A stretch of 10,442 nucleotides of DNA from assembly GCA_013002265.1 (NCBI GenBank), contig JABDKK010000138.1, forward strand, positions 1 to 10,442, in the 5' to 3' direction. A program made the position numbers and the translations under genes. This document shows, piece after piece, positions 1 through 6,231 of the stretch. Origin of the DNA: Candidatus Nitrosopumilus sp. (GTDB lineage: Archaea > Thermoproteota > Nitrososphaeria > Nitrososphaerales > Nitrosopumilaceae). Each line of letters opens with the position of its first letter. Position 1 is the stretch's first letter. Below the pieces are notes generated by a model. That model was not told where the DNA came from, did no database searches, and worked only from the letters and a program-made list of their open reading frames with translations.

Positions 1-160
1 GTGTGCCATCACCTTCCAATACACGTCTCTTAAAATCATCACCCATTAACTCAGAGATTTTTGCAAATGCGTCAATAAGAGAAGAAGCTGAAATTTCAGT
101 CTTTTTTTCTCCTCCACTTTGGTTCAATACAGAAGGTATTGTAAATATTATATTTGCCAT
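1..160 (-). CDS. MoaD/ThiS/CysO-type small sulfur-carrier protein, N-terminal 53 residues (runs off the left edge)
   Basis: Small ubiquitin-fold sulfur-carrier protein, by family resemblance. The frame opens with ATG at 160-158 and stays open to the window edge, giving 53 residues that begin MANIIFTIPSVLNQSGGEKK. The pattern of a first beta strand (NIIFTIPSVL), a GG turn, a second strand (TEISASSL) and then a helix (LIDAFAKISELM) matches the start of CysO/MoaD proteins. It is especially like mycobacterial CysO, which also starts with a 'xIPTxLxxxxGG' segment. The expected C-terminal Gly-Gly that carries sulfur as a thiocarboxylate lies outside the window, so it cannot be confirmed. Its ATG overlaps the stop of the threonine synthase-like gene by one base (TAATG), which indicates co-transcription and probably translational coupling. 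The likely partner is that PLP enzyme (inference). Alternative: a MoaD of molybdopterin synthesis, which the gene context does not favour. Confidence 0.75.
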   Translation of the reverse strand, partial: MANIIFTIPSVLNQSGGEKKTEISASSLIDAFAKISELMGDDFKRRVLEGDGT

Positions 161-486
161 TAGTTTACTACCGCCGATATTTCAGATATGTCTGCTTTCA
201 TTACGTCAGGTTTTTTCAAAACTTCCATGATTGATTCTGTTGCTTTAAGACCATTCCCAGTTACATAACATACTACTTTTTCATTTGCATCAATCTTTCC
301 TTGTTCTACCATTTTTTGAAGAACCGATATTGAGACTCCGCCTGCAGGCTCTGTAAATATTCCTTCAGTTTGTGCAAGTAATAAAATTGCGTCAAGGATT
401 TCATTATTATTGCATTCTTCTGCAAATCCATTGTATTGAGCTAAACGTTTGAGAACATATCTTCCATCACCAGGATCACCAATGGC
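160..486 (-). pseudogene. thrC: C-terminal remainder of the threonine synthase-like gene, downstream of the amber codon
   Basis: The same reading frame as the upstream thrC part continues without another stop for 108 codons, from AIGDPGDGRYVLKR to the TAA at 162-160. It carries family motifs that belong to the C-terminal half of threonine synthases: the residues just after the break complete the usual AKSLAIG(D/N)P stretch, EPAGG lies near 340-354, and VTGNGLK lies near 244-264, where a Thr normally contacts the PLP ring nitrogen. No well-placed start codon follows the stop (the first in-frame ATG is at 312-310), so this piece is unlikely to be made as a separate useful protein. It shows no decay beyond the one stop, which points to a very recent mutation or a sequencing error. 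If the stop is an error, the true gene is 160-1380, 406 codons, a normal length for the family. Confidence 0.8.
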
Positions 487-1380
487 CTAACTTTTTGCAA
501 CAGTATCAGGATTTTCAACTGGGATGACTTCTTTTGAATTTTTCTTGAATGCATCAACAATTGGTGCGCATCCATGTGGTTGTGCTGCAATCATATGCAT
601 ATTAGAAACATCATCAAGTAATGAAACATTTTGGAGTTCTTCAAATCCTTTGCAAATTGCATTAAGCATTGCACCACTTCCTACTGGAATTATTAACTGA
701 TCTGGTACTTTCCAATCAAGTTGTTCGGCAACTTCAAATGAAAATGTTTTAGAGCCTTCTACATAGTGAGAACGCATGTTAATGTTTACTATTCCAATTC
801 CTTTACTATCACCAATTTGTGCAGCAATTCTATTTGCATCATCATATGTTCCATCAACTGCGATATAGTTTGCACCATAAGATAATGCCTGAGCTATTTT
901 TGCCATCTCAATGTTGCTAGGTGCAAATACATGACACGGAAATCCCCCCTTTGCAGCGTGTGCTGCAGTTGCCGATGCCAAATTACCAGTTGATGCGCAA
1001 CCAACAGCTGACAATCCAAACTCCTTTGCCTTTGATACTGCAACACCTGCAGGTCGGTCTTTAAATGAAAATGTAGGATTTACAGAATCATTTTTGATGT
1101 AGAGATTGTTTAGTCCAAGTTTCTTTCCAAGATTCTCAGCCTTAGTCAGTGGCGTCATTCCTGCATCTATACTTACAATGTTTGATTTGCTCTCTACTGG
1201 AAGTAATTCAAAGTATCTCCAGTACGAGTGCTCACGATTAGAAAAAGTATCTTTGTTTATTGCAGGAAAGTCATATTTTACATCTAGTGGTCCAAAGCAC
1301 TCATCGCAGATATACTTGAAACCGTTTTCGTAGTCTTTTTTACATTCCCTGCATTGCAGTGAGGTTCTAGCCAAGATCAA
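487..1380 (-). CDS. thrC: Threonine synthase-like PLP enzyme, N-terminal 297 residues, cut short by an in-frame TAG
   Basis: Fold-type II PLP enzyme; threonine synthase converts O-phosphohomoserine to threonine and phosphate. Visible: a zinc ribbon (C10, C13, C25, C28), the PLP-lysine motif NPTFSFKDRPA with K107, the ASTGNLASA substrate loop near 129-137, and a glycine-rich phosphate-binding loop (PVGSGAM). No in-frame ATG exists because TGA lies directly upstream (1383-1381), so translation must start at TTG 1380 or TTG 1374. AGGA a few bases upstream could serve as a weak Shine-Dalgarno site. The frame ends at TAG 489-487 (codon 298) where relatives have Leu (AKS-L-AIG), so the product lacks the C-terminal part of the PLP site and should be inactive if the stop is real. 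The neighbouring CysO-like gene leaves open that the enzyme performs carrier-dependent sulfhydrylation rather than, or besides, threonine synthesis. Confidence 0.85.
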   Translation of the reverse strand: MILARTSLQCRECKKDYENGFKYICDECFGPLDVKYDFPAINKDTFSNREHSYWRYFELLPVESKSNIVSIDAGMTPLTKAENLGKKLGLNNLYIKNDSVNPTFSFKDRPAGVAVSKAKEFGLSAVGCASTGNLASATAAHAAKGGFPCHVFAPSNIEMAKIAQALSYGANYIAVDGTYDDANRIAAQIGDSKGIGIVNINMRSHYVEGSKTFSFEVAEQLDWKVPDQLIIPVGSGAMLNAICKGFEELQNVSLLDDVSNMHMIAAQPHGCAPIVDAFKKNSKEVIPVENPDTVAKS

Positions 1381-1400
1381 TCATTCCTGTTAAAGTATAC

Positions 1401-1408
1401 ATAAAAAA
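1401..1408 (-). promoter_or_regulatory. Candidate TATA box of the thrC-sulfur carrier operon
   Basis: On the minus strand this reads TTTTTTAT and is centred about 25 bases upstream of the TTG at 1380, the spacing expected for an archaeal TATA box with a leaderless or nearly leaderless transcript. The region is generally AT-rich, so the match is weak evidence on its own. Confidence 0.35.
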
Positions 1409-1421
1409 TCCTAATATCAAG

Positions 1422-1445
1422 TTAAGTGGTACTTAATTTTAAGTA
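1422..1445. promoter_or_regulatory. Overlapping palindromes, candidate operator between divergent genes
   Basis: Three copies of the 6-base half-site TTAAGT alternate in orientation: TTAAGT at 1422-1427, ACTTAA at 1431-1436 and TTAAGT at 1439-1444. They form two perfect palindromes that share the middle half-site: TTAAGTGGTACTTAA (1422-1436) and TACTTAATTTTAAGTA (1430-1445). The element lies 42-65 bases upstream of the thrC start, just upstream of its candidate TATA box, and about 140 bases from the divergent plus-strand gene. Such arrays suit dimeric regulators of the Lrp/AsnC or MarR type, which are common in archaea, but the regulator is unknown (inference). It is AT-rich, so some chance contribution is possible. 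Confidence 0.45.
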
Positions 1446-1550
1446 TTAAAAAATATAATGAAAATTTTTGTATTTATTAGAAAAATCACAGAGCAGTATG
1501 AATTTTTTTTAGAAAAATAAAGAAAAACGCAGATTTTTGCTAATTTTTCA

Positions 1551-1557
1551 TTTATGA
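1551..1557 (+). promoter_or_regulatory. Weak TATA-like element before the plus-strand membrane protein gene
   Basis: TTTATGA is centred about 31 bases upstream of the ATG at 1585, slightly far for a leaderless start. No Shine-Dalgarno sequence is visible before the ATG (TTTTTTAAAAG). A T-rich stretch dominates the region, so the exact box is uncertain. Confidence 0.25.
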
Positions 1558-1584
1558 GCAAGGTTTTTAGTGATTTTTTAAAAG

Positions 1585-2178
1585 ATGAATAACATGAAAA
1601 AAGGCGCAATTGTTGGAATTGCAGCAGGGATTGGAATTTTTGCAGTTATTTTTGCTATTGTGTTATCATCAATGGGGGAATCAAATGTGCATGAAGTTGA
1701 AGACACGTTGGACAGAGAAGTGGTTCCGGAAGAAGAGATAACACCAGAAATTCAAGAAAAATTAGACGAGGTTGAAAAAATTAACTTAGAAGAGGAATAC
1801 TCACCAAAGCCAAGAGAATGGATTACATCAGGACCATTTCAGATTGATCGTAGTGAATATGTTTTAGGTGAAAAAATCTTCCTAGTAATTGGAGGGCTAA
1901 ATTCTCAAGAGAAAGGACAGATAGCATTCTTGAGACCACTCAATGAGACCCATTATTCTGTTTATCAAACAATTCCATTTGATGGTGCAAAGAAAAACGC
2001 GTTCAATTACTACATAGAACCTTCACTTTCAAAAGCAAATGAAATATGCTCAATGGATGACATTGTAGGTACATGGACAGTTGTGTTCAGAGGAACAGAC
2101 TATGAGAATTTGAAATTCAAGATTACAGATAAGATTCTTCCAGGTGTGGAAGATAATTACATGAAACCTGTTTGTTAA
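1585..2178 (+). CDS. Unknown membrane-anchored protein with an acidic linker and an outward beta-rich domain
   Basis: I do not recognise a named family. The 197-residue product starts MNNMKK and has one hydrophobic segment (about 8-29: AIVGIAAGIGIFAVIFAIVL), best read as an N-terminal signal anchor with the rest outside the cell. Residues 32-75 form a strongly acidic, Glu-rich linker (charged, probably helical or extended). Residues 78-185 look beta-rich, with alternating patterns such as WITSGPFQI, EKIFLVIGG and GTWTVVFRG, suggesting an Ig-like or macroglobulin-like sandwich (inference). Two cysteines, C155 and the final residue C197, could form a disulfide. N120-E-T is a possible N-glycosylation site. 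The start could also be M4 at 1594. It is the only plus-strand gene here, diverges from thrC, and ends at 2176-2178, immediately next to the hisI stop. Probably a lineage-specific cell-surface protein. Confidence 0.8.
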   Translation: MNNMKKGAIVGIAAGIGIFAVIFAIVLSSMGESNVHEVEDTLDREVVPEEEITPEIQEKLDEVEKINLEEEYSPKPREWITSGPFQIDRSEYVLGEKIFLVIGGLNSQEKGQIAFLRPLNETHYSVYQTIPFDGAKKNAFNYYIEPSLSKANEICSMDDIVGTWTVVFRGTDYENLKFKITDKILPGVEDNYMKPVC

Positions 2179-2508
2179 TTATTTCTCCAAGTTATTATGA
2201 AAACAAACGCGTTCACCTAAATGACAAGCAGGACCTGATGGTTCTACAAGATAGATAATTGCATCAGAATCACAGTCAATAAGAATATCTTTTATTTTTT
2301 GGGTGTTGCCAGACTCTTCCCCTTTCATCCAAAGTTTGTTACGTGAACGGCTCCAAAACCAAGAGTTACCAGTCTTTTTTGCAAGCTCCAATGATTCTTT
2401 GTTTGCATATGCCAAAGTAAGAACATCTTTTGTATTTGCATCTTGGACAATTACTGGTACTAGACCTCCACTCTTCTCAAAATCTATATCATCAATGGTT
2501 TTGTTCAT
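2179..2508 (-). CDS. hisI: Phosphoribosyl-AMP cyclohydrolase (HisI)
   Basis: Opens the adenine ring of phosphoribosyl-AMP to give ProFAR, the third step of histidine synthesis, in the cytoplasm. The 109 residues carry the family signature: LTLAYANKESL (31-40), WFWSRSRNKLWMKGEESGNTQ (50-70), the metal site DCDSD (78-82) with zinc ligand C79, and two further zinc cysteines C95 and C102 in ACHLGERVCF. This is a stand-alone HisI; there is no fused HisE domain as in many bacteria. It is last in the operon, 23 bases after hisF, a longer gap than most junctions here. A TATA-like sequence there may give it its own transcript. Its stop abuts the stop of the convergent plus-strand gene without a spacer. 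Confidence 0.97.
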   Translation of the reverse strand: MNKTIDDIDFEKSGGLVPVIVQDANTKDVLTLAYANKESLELAKKTGNSWFWSRSRNKLWMKGEESGNTQKIKDILIDCDSDAIIYLVEPSGPACHLGERVCFHNNLEK

Positions 2509-2525
2509 TGCATTTGTTCATTATT

Positions 2526-2538
2526 GATATATTATAAT
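2526..2538 (-). promoter_or_regulatory. Candidate internal TATA box for hisI
   Basis: On the minus strand this reads ATTATAATATATC and is centred about 24 bases upstream of the hisI ATG at 2508. That spacing would give a leaderless hisI transcript. It overlaps the hisF stop codon. The resemblance to the box before hisG supports a real promoter, but AT-rich gaps produce such matches by chance. Confidence 0.4.
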
Positions 2539-3335
2539 CTTACAGCGATTTTTTGCTCCTTAAGATAGGATTTTACGCCTTGAACTCCTTGAGTTTCATA
2601 GTGAAAAATAGATGCAGCTAGTGCAGCATCAACATTTGATTCCGTAAATATTTCCACCATATGCTCAGGCTTTCCGCATCCACCTGATGCAATTACAGGA
2701 ATAGAAACAGATTCCACAATTGTTTTTGTAAGTATTATATCATAGCCGTCTTTTGTTCCATCTTTATCAATGCTAGTGAGTAGAATCTCACCTGCCCCCA
2801 GTTTTTCTGCTTTTTTTGCCCATTTTATAGCATCTATTCCAGTTCCTTGCTTACCACCAAAAATGAAAACTTCAAACCAGAATTTTTTTTCACCATCAGA
2901 AATCACATTAACATCTTCTTTGAGTTCATAATTTCTTTTAGCATCAATTGCAACTACCACACATTGTCTTCCAAATAATTCCATAAATTCAGTAATTACT
3001 TTAGGATTCTTAATAGCTCCCGTATTGATTCCTACTTTATCAGCACCATAAAGTAAAATGTTTCTAGCATCATTTAGGGATTTTACCCCGCCACCAACAG
3101 TAAATGGAATATCAATTACAGATGCTACCTTTCTTACCAATTCTTTAATCGTCTTTCGTTGCTCATCAGACGCAGTAATATCTAAAAATACCAATTCATC
3201 TGCACCCTCCTTGCTATATTTTTCAGCTAGCTCTACAGGATCACCAGCGTCTTTAATGGATTCAAAATTTAGTCCTTTCACAACTCTACCATTTTTTACA
3301 TCAAGACACGGAATGATTCTCTTTGTTAATGTCAT
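2532..3335 (-). CDS. hisF: Imidazole glycerol phosphate synthase, cyclase subunit (HisF)
   Basis: Takes PRFAR and ammonia delivered by HisH and makes imidazole glycerol phosphate plus AICAR. The 267-residue protein is a (beta/alpha)8 barrel with the two catalytic aspartates in CLDVKNG (D12) and VVAIDAKR (D131). Phosphate-binding turns are visible in TVGGGVKS (79-86) and ASGGCGKP (216-223), along with LTSIDKDGTKDGYD (186-199). It is slightly longer than the roughly 250 residues usual for the family, with extra residues in the 136-152 loop and at the C-terminus. Its ATG overlaps the hisA stop as ATGA, so the two are almost certainly translated from one mRNA. Confidence 0.97.
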   Translation of the reverse strand: MTLTKRIIPCLDVKNGRVVKGLNFESIKDAGDPVELAEKYSKEGADELVFLDITASDEQRKTIKELVRKVASVIDIPFTVGGGVKSLNDARNILLYGADKVGINTGAIKNPKVITEFMELFGRQCVVVAIDAKRNYELKEDVNVISDGEKKFWFEVFIFGGKQGTGIDAIKWAKKAEKLGAGEILLTSIDKDGTKDGYDIILTKTIVESVSIPVIASGGCGKPEHMVEIFTESNVDAALAASIFHYETQGVQGVKSYLKEQKIAVRL

Positions 3336-4039
3336 GCTATTTTCTTTGCCTCCTGAATTGAGATTTTATTTTCATAGAGTGCTTTTCCTAATATTACACC
3401 AAATGCATTTTTTTCTTTTACATCTTTTACATCATCAACATTTGAAATTCCACCACTAGCAATTACATTTGCATTTTGTAAATTACAAGCCTGCTCTAGA
3501 TATTCCATATCAGGTCCTTGCATAGTTCCATCACGATTAACATTTGTAAGTAAGAATTCTGTGAATCCCATTTCTAGAAATTCTTTAATCGAATCAATTA
3601 ATTTAATTCCAGTTCTATCTTGCCATCCATGAATTACAATTTCACCATCTTTATGATCAACTGAAATAACAATTTTTTTAGAACCTAAGGAAGAAAGTAA
3701 TTTTTTCAATAGTTCTTTATCCTTAAAGGCCAGCGTTCCAATAACTATTCTATTTGAAATTTTTGTAATTTCCATAATCAAAGATTCTGTGCGAAGACCA
3801 CCGGCAACTTCAACAGGAATAGACACTTCTTTGAGAATCTTCTTGATCGTTTCTAAATTAGAGCCTAGCCCCAACGTAGCATCCAAATCTACAATATGCA
3901 GCATATCAGCTCCATTTTCTTCCCATCTCTTTGCAATTTCTATAGGATTGTTGTTGTAGACGGTTTTTTGTTTAGGATCACCCCTGTAGAGTCTGACTAC
4001 TTGCCCACTCATTAGATCAATTGCAGGAATTATTTTCAT
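3332..4039 (-). CDS. hisA: ProFAR isomerase (HisA)
   Basis: Phosphoribosylformimino-5-aminoimidazole carboxamide ribotide isomerase; it converts ProFAR to PRFAR by an Amadori rearrangement, providing the substrate of HisH-HisF. The 235-residue half-barrel repeat protein is paralogous to HisF. Catalytic acids are D8 (AIDLMSGQVVRL) and D128 (SVDHKDG). Other family features are HIVDLDATLG (48-57), EVAGGLRTE (77-85), NVNRDGTMQGPD (166-177) and ASGGIS (194-199). Length is normal. Start and stop overlap hisH and hisF by 4 bases each (ATGA), which fixes the start. I considered dual HisA/TrpF activity (PriA type) and cannot exclude it from sequence, but nothing points to it. Confidence 0.97.
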   Translation of the reverse strand: MKIIPAIDLMSGQVVRLYRGDPKQKTVYNNNPIEIAKRWEENGADMLHIVDLDATLGLGSNLETIKKILKEVSIPVEVAGGLRTESLIMEITKISNRIVIGTLAFKDKELLKKLLSSLGSKKIVISVDHKDGEIVIHGWQDRTGIKLIDSIKEFLEMGFTEFLLTNVNRDGTMQGPDMEYLEQACNLQNANVIASGGISNVDDVKDVKEKNAFGVILGKALYENKISIQEAKKIA

Positions 4040-4644
4040 CTTTTACACACATCAAGAAAATTCTTAATCATTATTTTTCCAACTGACCCTGATTTTTCGG
4101 GATGAAATTGAGTTCCAATAAAATTGTCTTGTTCAACTACTGCTGGAACTTTGATTCCATAATCAGATTCAGCAGTAATTACATCATTTGAATCCGGTTT
4201 TACTCTATAGGAATGAACAAAATAAACCCATGAGCCGTTATCTACTCCTTCTAAAATTTTTCCTGCTTTTTTTATTTCAAGATCATTCCATCCCATATGA
4301 GGAACTTTAAGTGATGATGGCAAAACAATCACTTCGCCATTAATAACATTCAAACCCTTTTCCTTTCCTTCCTCACTTTTCTCAAAGAACATCTCCATTC
4401 CAAGACAAATTCCAAGCACTGGAGTAGTATCTTTTACAAAATCTTTAAAGTCTGTTTTTGATGATTTTGTAATACTTTTAATTGCAGGATCAAAGTTTCC
4501 AACTCCAGGCAATAACAATCCAGAATAATCATTTGGCATGTTAAAATCATTAATTACATCAACAATAGCTCCTGCTTTTTCCAAAGAGTTTTTCAAGCTG
4601 AAAATATTCCCAGCACCATAATCAAAAATTGCTAGTTTGACCAT
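4036..4644 (-). CDS. hisH: Imidazole glycerol phosphate synthase, glutaminase subunit (HisH)
   Basis: Class I glutamine amidotransferase that hydrolyses glutamine and channels ammonia into HisF. The 202 residues show the nucleophile elbow GICLGME with C80 and the completing pair H181 and E183 in FHPEKSG. The oxyanion-strand region PGVGNF is at 46-51, and the HisH-specific VPHMGWN (114-120) and YFVHSYRV (141-148) segments are present. Length is normal. The start is fixed by a one-base overlap with the hisB stop (TAATG), and the end overlaps hisA by 4 bases. Tight linkage to hisA and hisF fits equal production of the HisH-HisF heterodimer. Confidence 0.97.
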   Translation of the reverse strand: MVKLAIFDYGAGNIFSLKNSLEKAGAIVDVINDFNMPNDYSGLLLPGVGNFDPAIKSITKSSKTDFKDFVKDTTPVLGICLGMEMFFEKSEEGKEKGLNVINGEVIVLPSSLKVPHMGWNDLEIKKAGKILEGVDNGSWVYFVHSYRVKPDSNDVITAESDYGIKVPAVVEQDNFIGTQFHPEKSGSVGKIMIKNFLDVCKR

Positions 4645-5231
4645 TACATCGAACCTTTTGTACTTGGAATTCCTTTTTGTTTTTTATCTAGTGAAGATGC
4701 ATTTCTAAATGCCACTGCAAGTGATTTTATGGCTGATTCTACCTTGTGATGATCATTATCTCCATACTTTACAGTAAGGTGTACGCAACAATTCAGATTT
4801 TGAAGTAGTGATTGGAAAAAGTGTTCTAGATCTTCTTTTGATATTCCTTCTATCTTACTTCGTTTAACTAATAAAGTTAATTTCCAAAACGGTCGTTTAA
4901 CTAAATCAATTGATGCCTCAGCTAGTGATTCATCCATTGGAACTGCGGCATAGCTAAATCTTGTAATCCCACTTCTGCCACTTAGTGCTTTATCAACTGC
5001 TTGTCCTATCGAAATCGCAGTATCCTCAATTAGGTGGTGTTCTATACCATCATTTGATTTGGCATTTACCTTAAGATCCATCATACTGTGTTTTCCAAAT
5101 GAAACAATCAGGTGATCTAGAAAATTTATACCAGTTTTGATGGATGTTTTTCCTGTTCCGTCTAAATTTACCGAAATTTGGACATTAGTTTCCTTTGTTA
5201 CGCGTTTGATTGATGCCTTTCTTGGTTTCAT
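4644..5231 (-). CDS. hisB: Imidazoleglycerol-phosphate dehydratase (HisB)
   Basis: Removes water from imidazole glycerol phosphate to give imidazole acetol phosphate, using manganese ions. This is the monofunctional 195-residue type. Metal-binding motifs are complete: FLDHLIVSFGKH (37-48), HHLIED (65-70) and HHKVES (161-166). The acidic segment AVPMDESLAEASIDL (96-110) and the C-terminal PSTKG (189-193) are also typical. No N-terminal histidinol phosphatase domain is present, unlike the bifunctional HisB of enterobacteria, so another enzyme must remove the phosphate later; the HAD protein encoded directly upstream is the natural candidate. It starts 25 bases after that gene and overlaps hisH by one base. 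Confidence 0.97.
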   Translation of the reverse strand: MKPRKASIKRVTKETNVQISVNLDGTGKTSIKTGINFLDHLIVSFGKHSMMDLKVNAKSNDGIEHHLIEDTAISIGQAVDKALSGRSGITRFSYAAVPMDESLAEASIDLVKRPFWKLTLLVKRSKIEGISKEDLEHFFQSLLQNLNCCVHLTVKYGDNDHHKVESAIKSLAVAFRNASSLDKKQKGIPSTKGSM

Positions 5232-5256
5232 ATTTATCTCAGATTATGTAACTGAA

Positions 5257-6231
5257 CTATTCTAAATTTAATACCTTTGGAAGATTATGAATAGAATCAA
5301 GTGCCAAAATTGCACCGTTGTGCTCAAATAATTCTAGTTTTTCTTGGGGATCTTTACTGGTTCCTATAATTCCACAAAATATGGTTTTGTATCCTTGCTC
5401 AGTTGCTTTTTTTGCCATAATAAAATCCTCCATTGAATCACCAACATAAAGACAAAATTTGCTGTTCATTCCTTTAATTGAATCAACAAGGGATTTTGGA
5501 TTGGGTTTTGCAAGTTCTCTAGGTTCATCTTCTAAGAATGCAGAGTTTTTTAAATCAAATTTAGTCAATAGTTTACCTAAAGAATGATTAACTGATTCTT
5601 TTCCCCTTCCGGTAACCATTGAAATTTTGGAATTGAATTTTTTATCAAGTTTTTCAAATAGTACATCATTTAAAATCACTTTATCATTATCAATTAATCC
5701 AGTTTCGCTAAAATTTGATTTTGATTTGAATAGTTTCTCATATAGTTTAGGACCATAGAAAAGCTGATCAAATATTTTGTAAAGAGGATTTTCATGATGT
5801 GTGCCAGGATAAGATAATTTATTTTTTATTTCTGAAATGTCAACTTTGTTTTCAATAAATTTTTCAACAGATACAATTCCTGTGAAATCAGAATTTTTTA
5901 TCACACCCCAGATAAAAGATGTTTGATCCTGATTCAATTTTGTTGCTGCAACCAGAGAAATAATTGATGCGTATGTAAGATCAACTTCATCATTAAATCC
6001 CCCTGTAGATTTGAATCCTTCAATAATTTTAAAATCAATATCTATCGCATCATTAATTTTTGCAATATTTTGTAAAACGTATCTAGTCGTCTGAATAATT
6101 GCAAGATCATAAGATTTTGTAATATCAATTAAAACACCATCACAGTCAAAAATTATTGAATCAACATCATTAATCAAACTAATTTTAGAATCATCTATGT
6201 AGATTCCTTCAGATTTTTTTTCCAAAGTCAT
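5257..6231 (-). CDS. HAD-superfamily phosphatase in the his operon, probable histidinol-phosphate phosphatase
   Basis: HAD hydrolase of 324 residues with all four motifs: FDCDGVLID (nucleophile D29, acid D31), MVTGRG (T207), the lysine in AKPNP (K242), and YVGDSMEDF (D265, D269). A long helical cap region (about 40-200) sits between motifs I and II. It contains STGGFNDEVDLTYAS (75-89), which resembles a HAD-IA subfamily I recall as TIGR01548, not verified. It is translated from an ATGA overlap with hisC and followed by hisB. The operon has no other histidinol-phosphate phosphatase (no PHP, IMPase or HisB-N type), so hydrolysis of histidinol phosphate to histidinol is the most likely role (inference from context). 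A HAD-type histidinol phosphatase has been reported in Thermococcus. The cap is larger than in minimal HisB-N phosphatases. Substrate not proven. Confidence 0.85.
   Translation of the reverse strand: MTLEKKSEGIYIDDSKISLINDVDSIIFDCDGVLIDITKSYDLAIIQTTRYVLQNIAKINDAIDIDFKIIEGFKSTGGFNDEVDLTYASIISLVAATKLNQDQTSFIWGVIKNSDFTGIVSVEKFIENKVDISEIKNKLSYPGTHHENPLYKIFDQLFYGPKLYEKLFKSKSNFSETGLIDNDKVILNDVLFEKLDKKFNSKISMVTGRGKESVNHSLGKLLTKFDLKNSAFLEDEPRELAKPNPKSLVDSIKGMNSKFCLYVGDSMEDFIMAKKATEQGYKTIFCGIIGTSKDPQEKLELFEHNGAILALDSIHNLPKVLNLE

Noticed and set aside
3..230. Plus-strand open frame at the left edge, and other plus-strand frames opposite the his genes.
   Set aside because: They lie antisense to well-supported genes, have no family features, and have the odd composition of reverse-strand shadows.
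487..489. The in-frame TAG as a pyrrolysine codon.
   Set aside because: The aligned position is a plain Leu in relatives, and pyrrolysine is not expected in this lineage or in threonine synthase. A nonsense change or sequencing error is far simpler.
1422..1445. The palindromes as a transcription terminator hairpin.
   Set aside because: The stems are AT-only apart from one G-C pair each, and the element lies between divergent starts, not after a gene.
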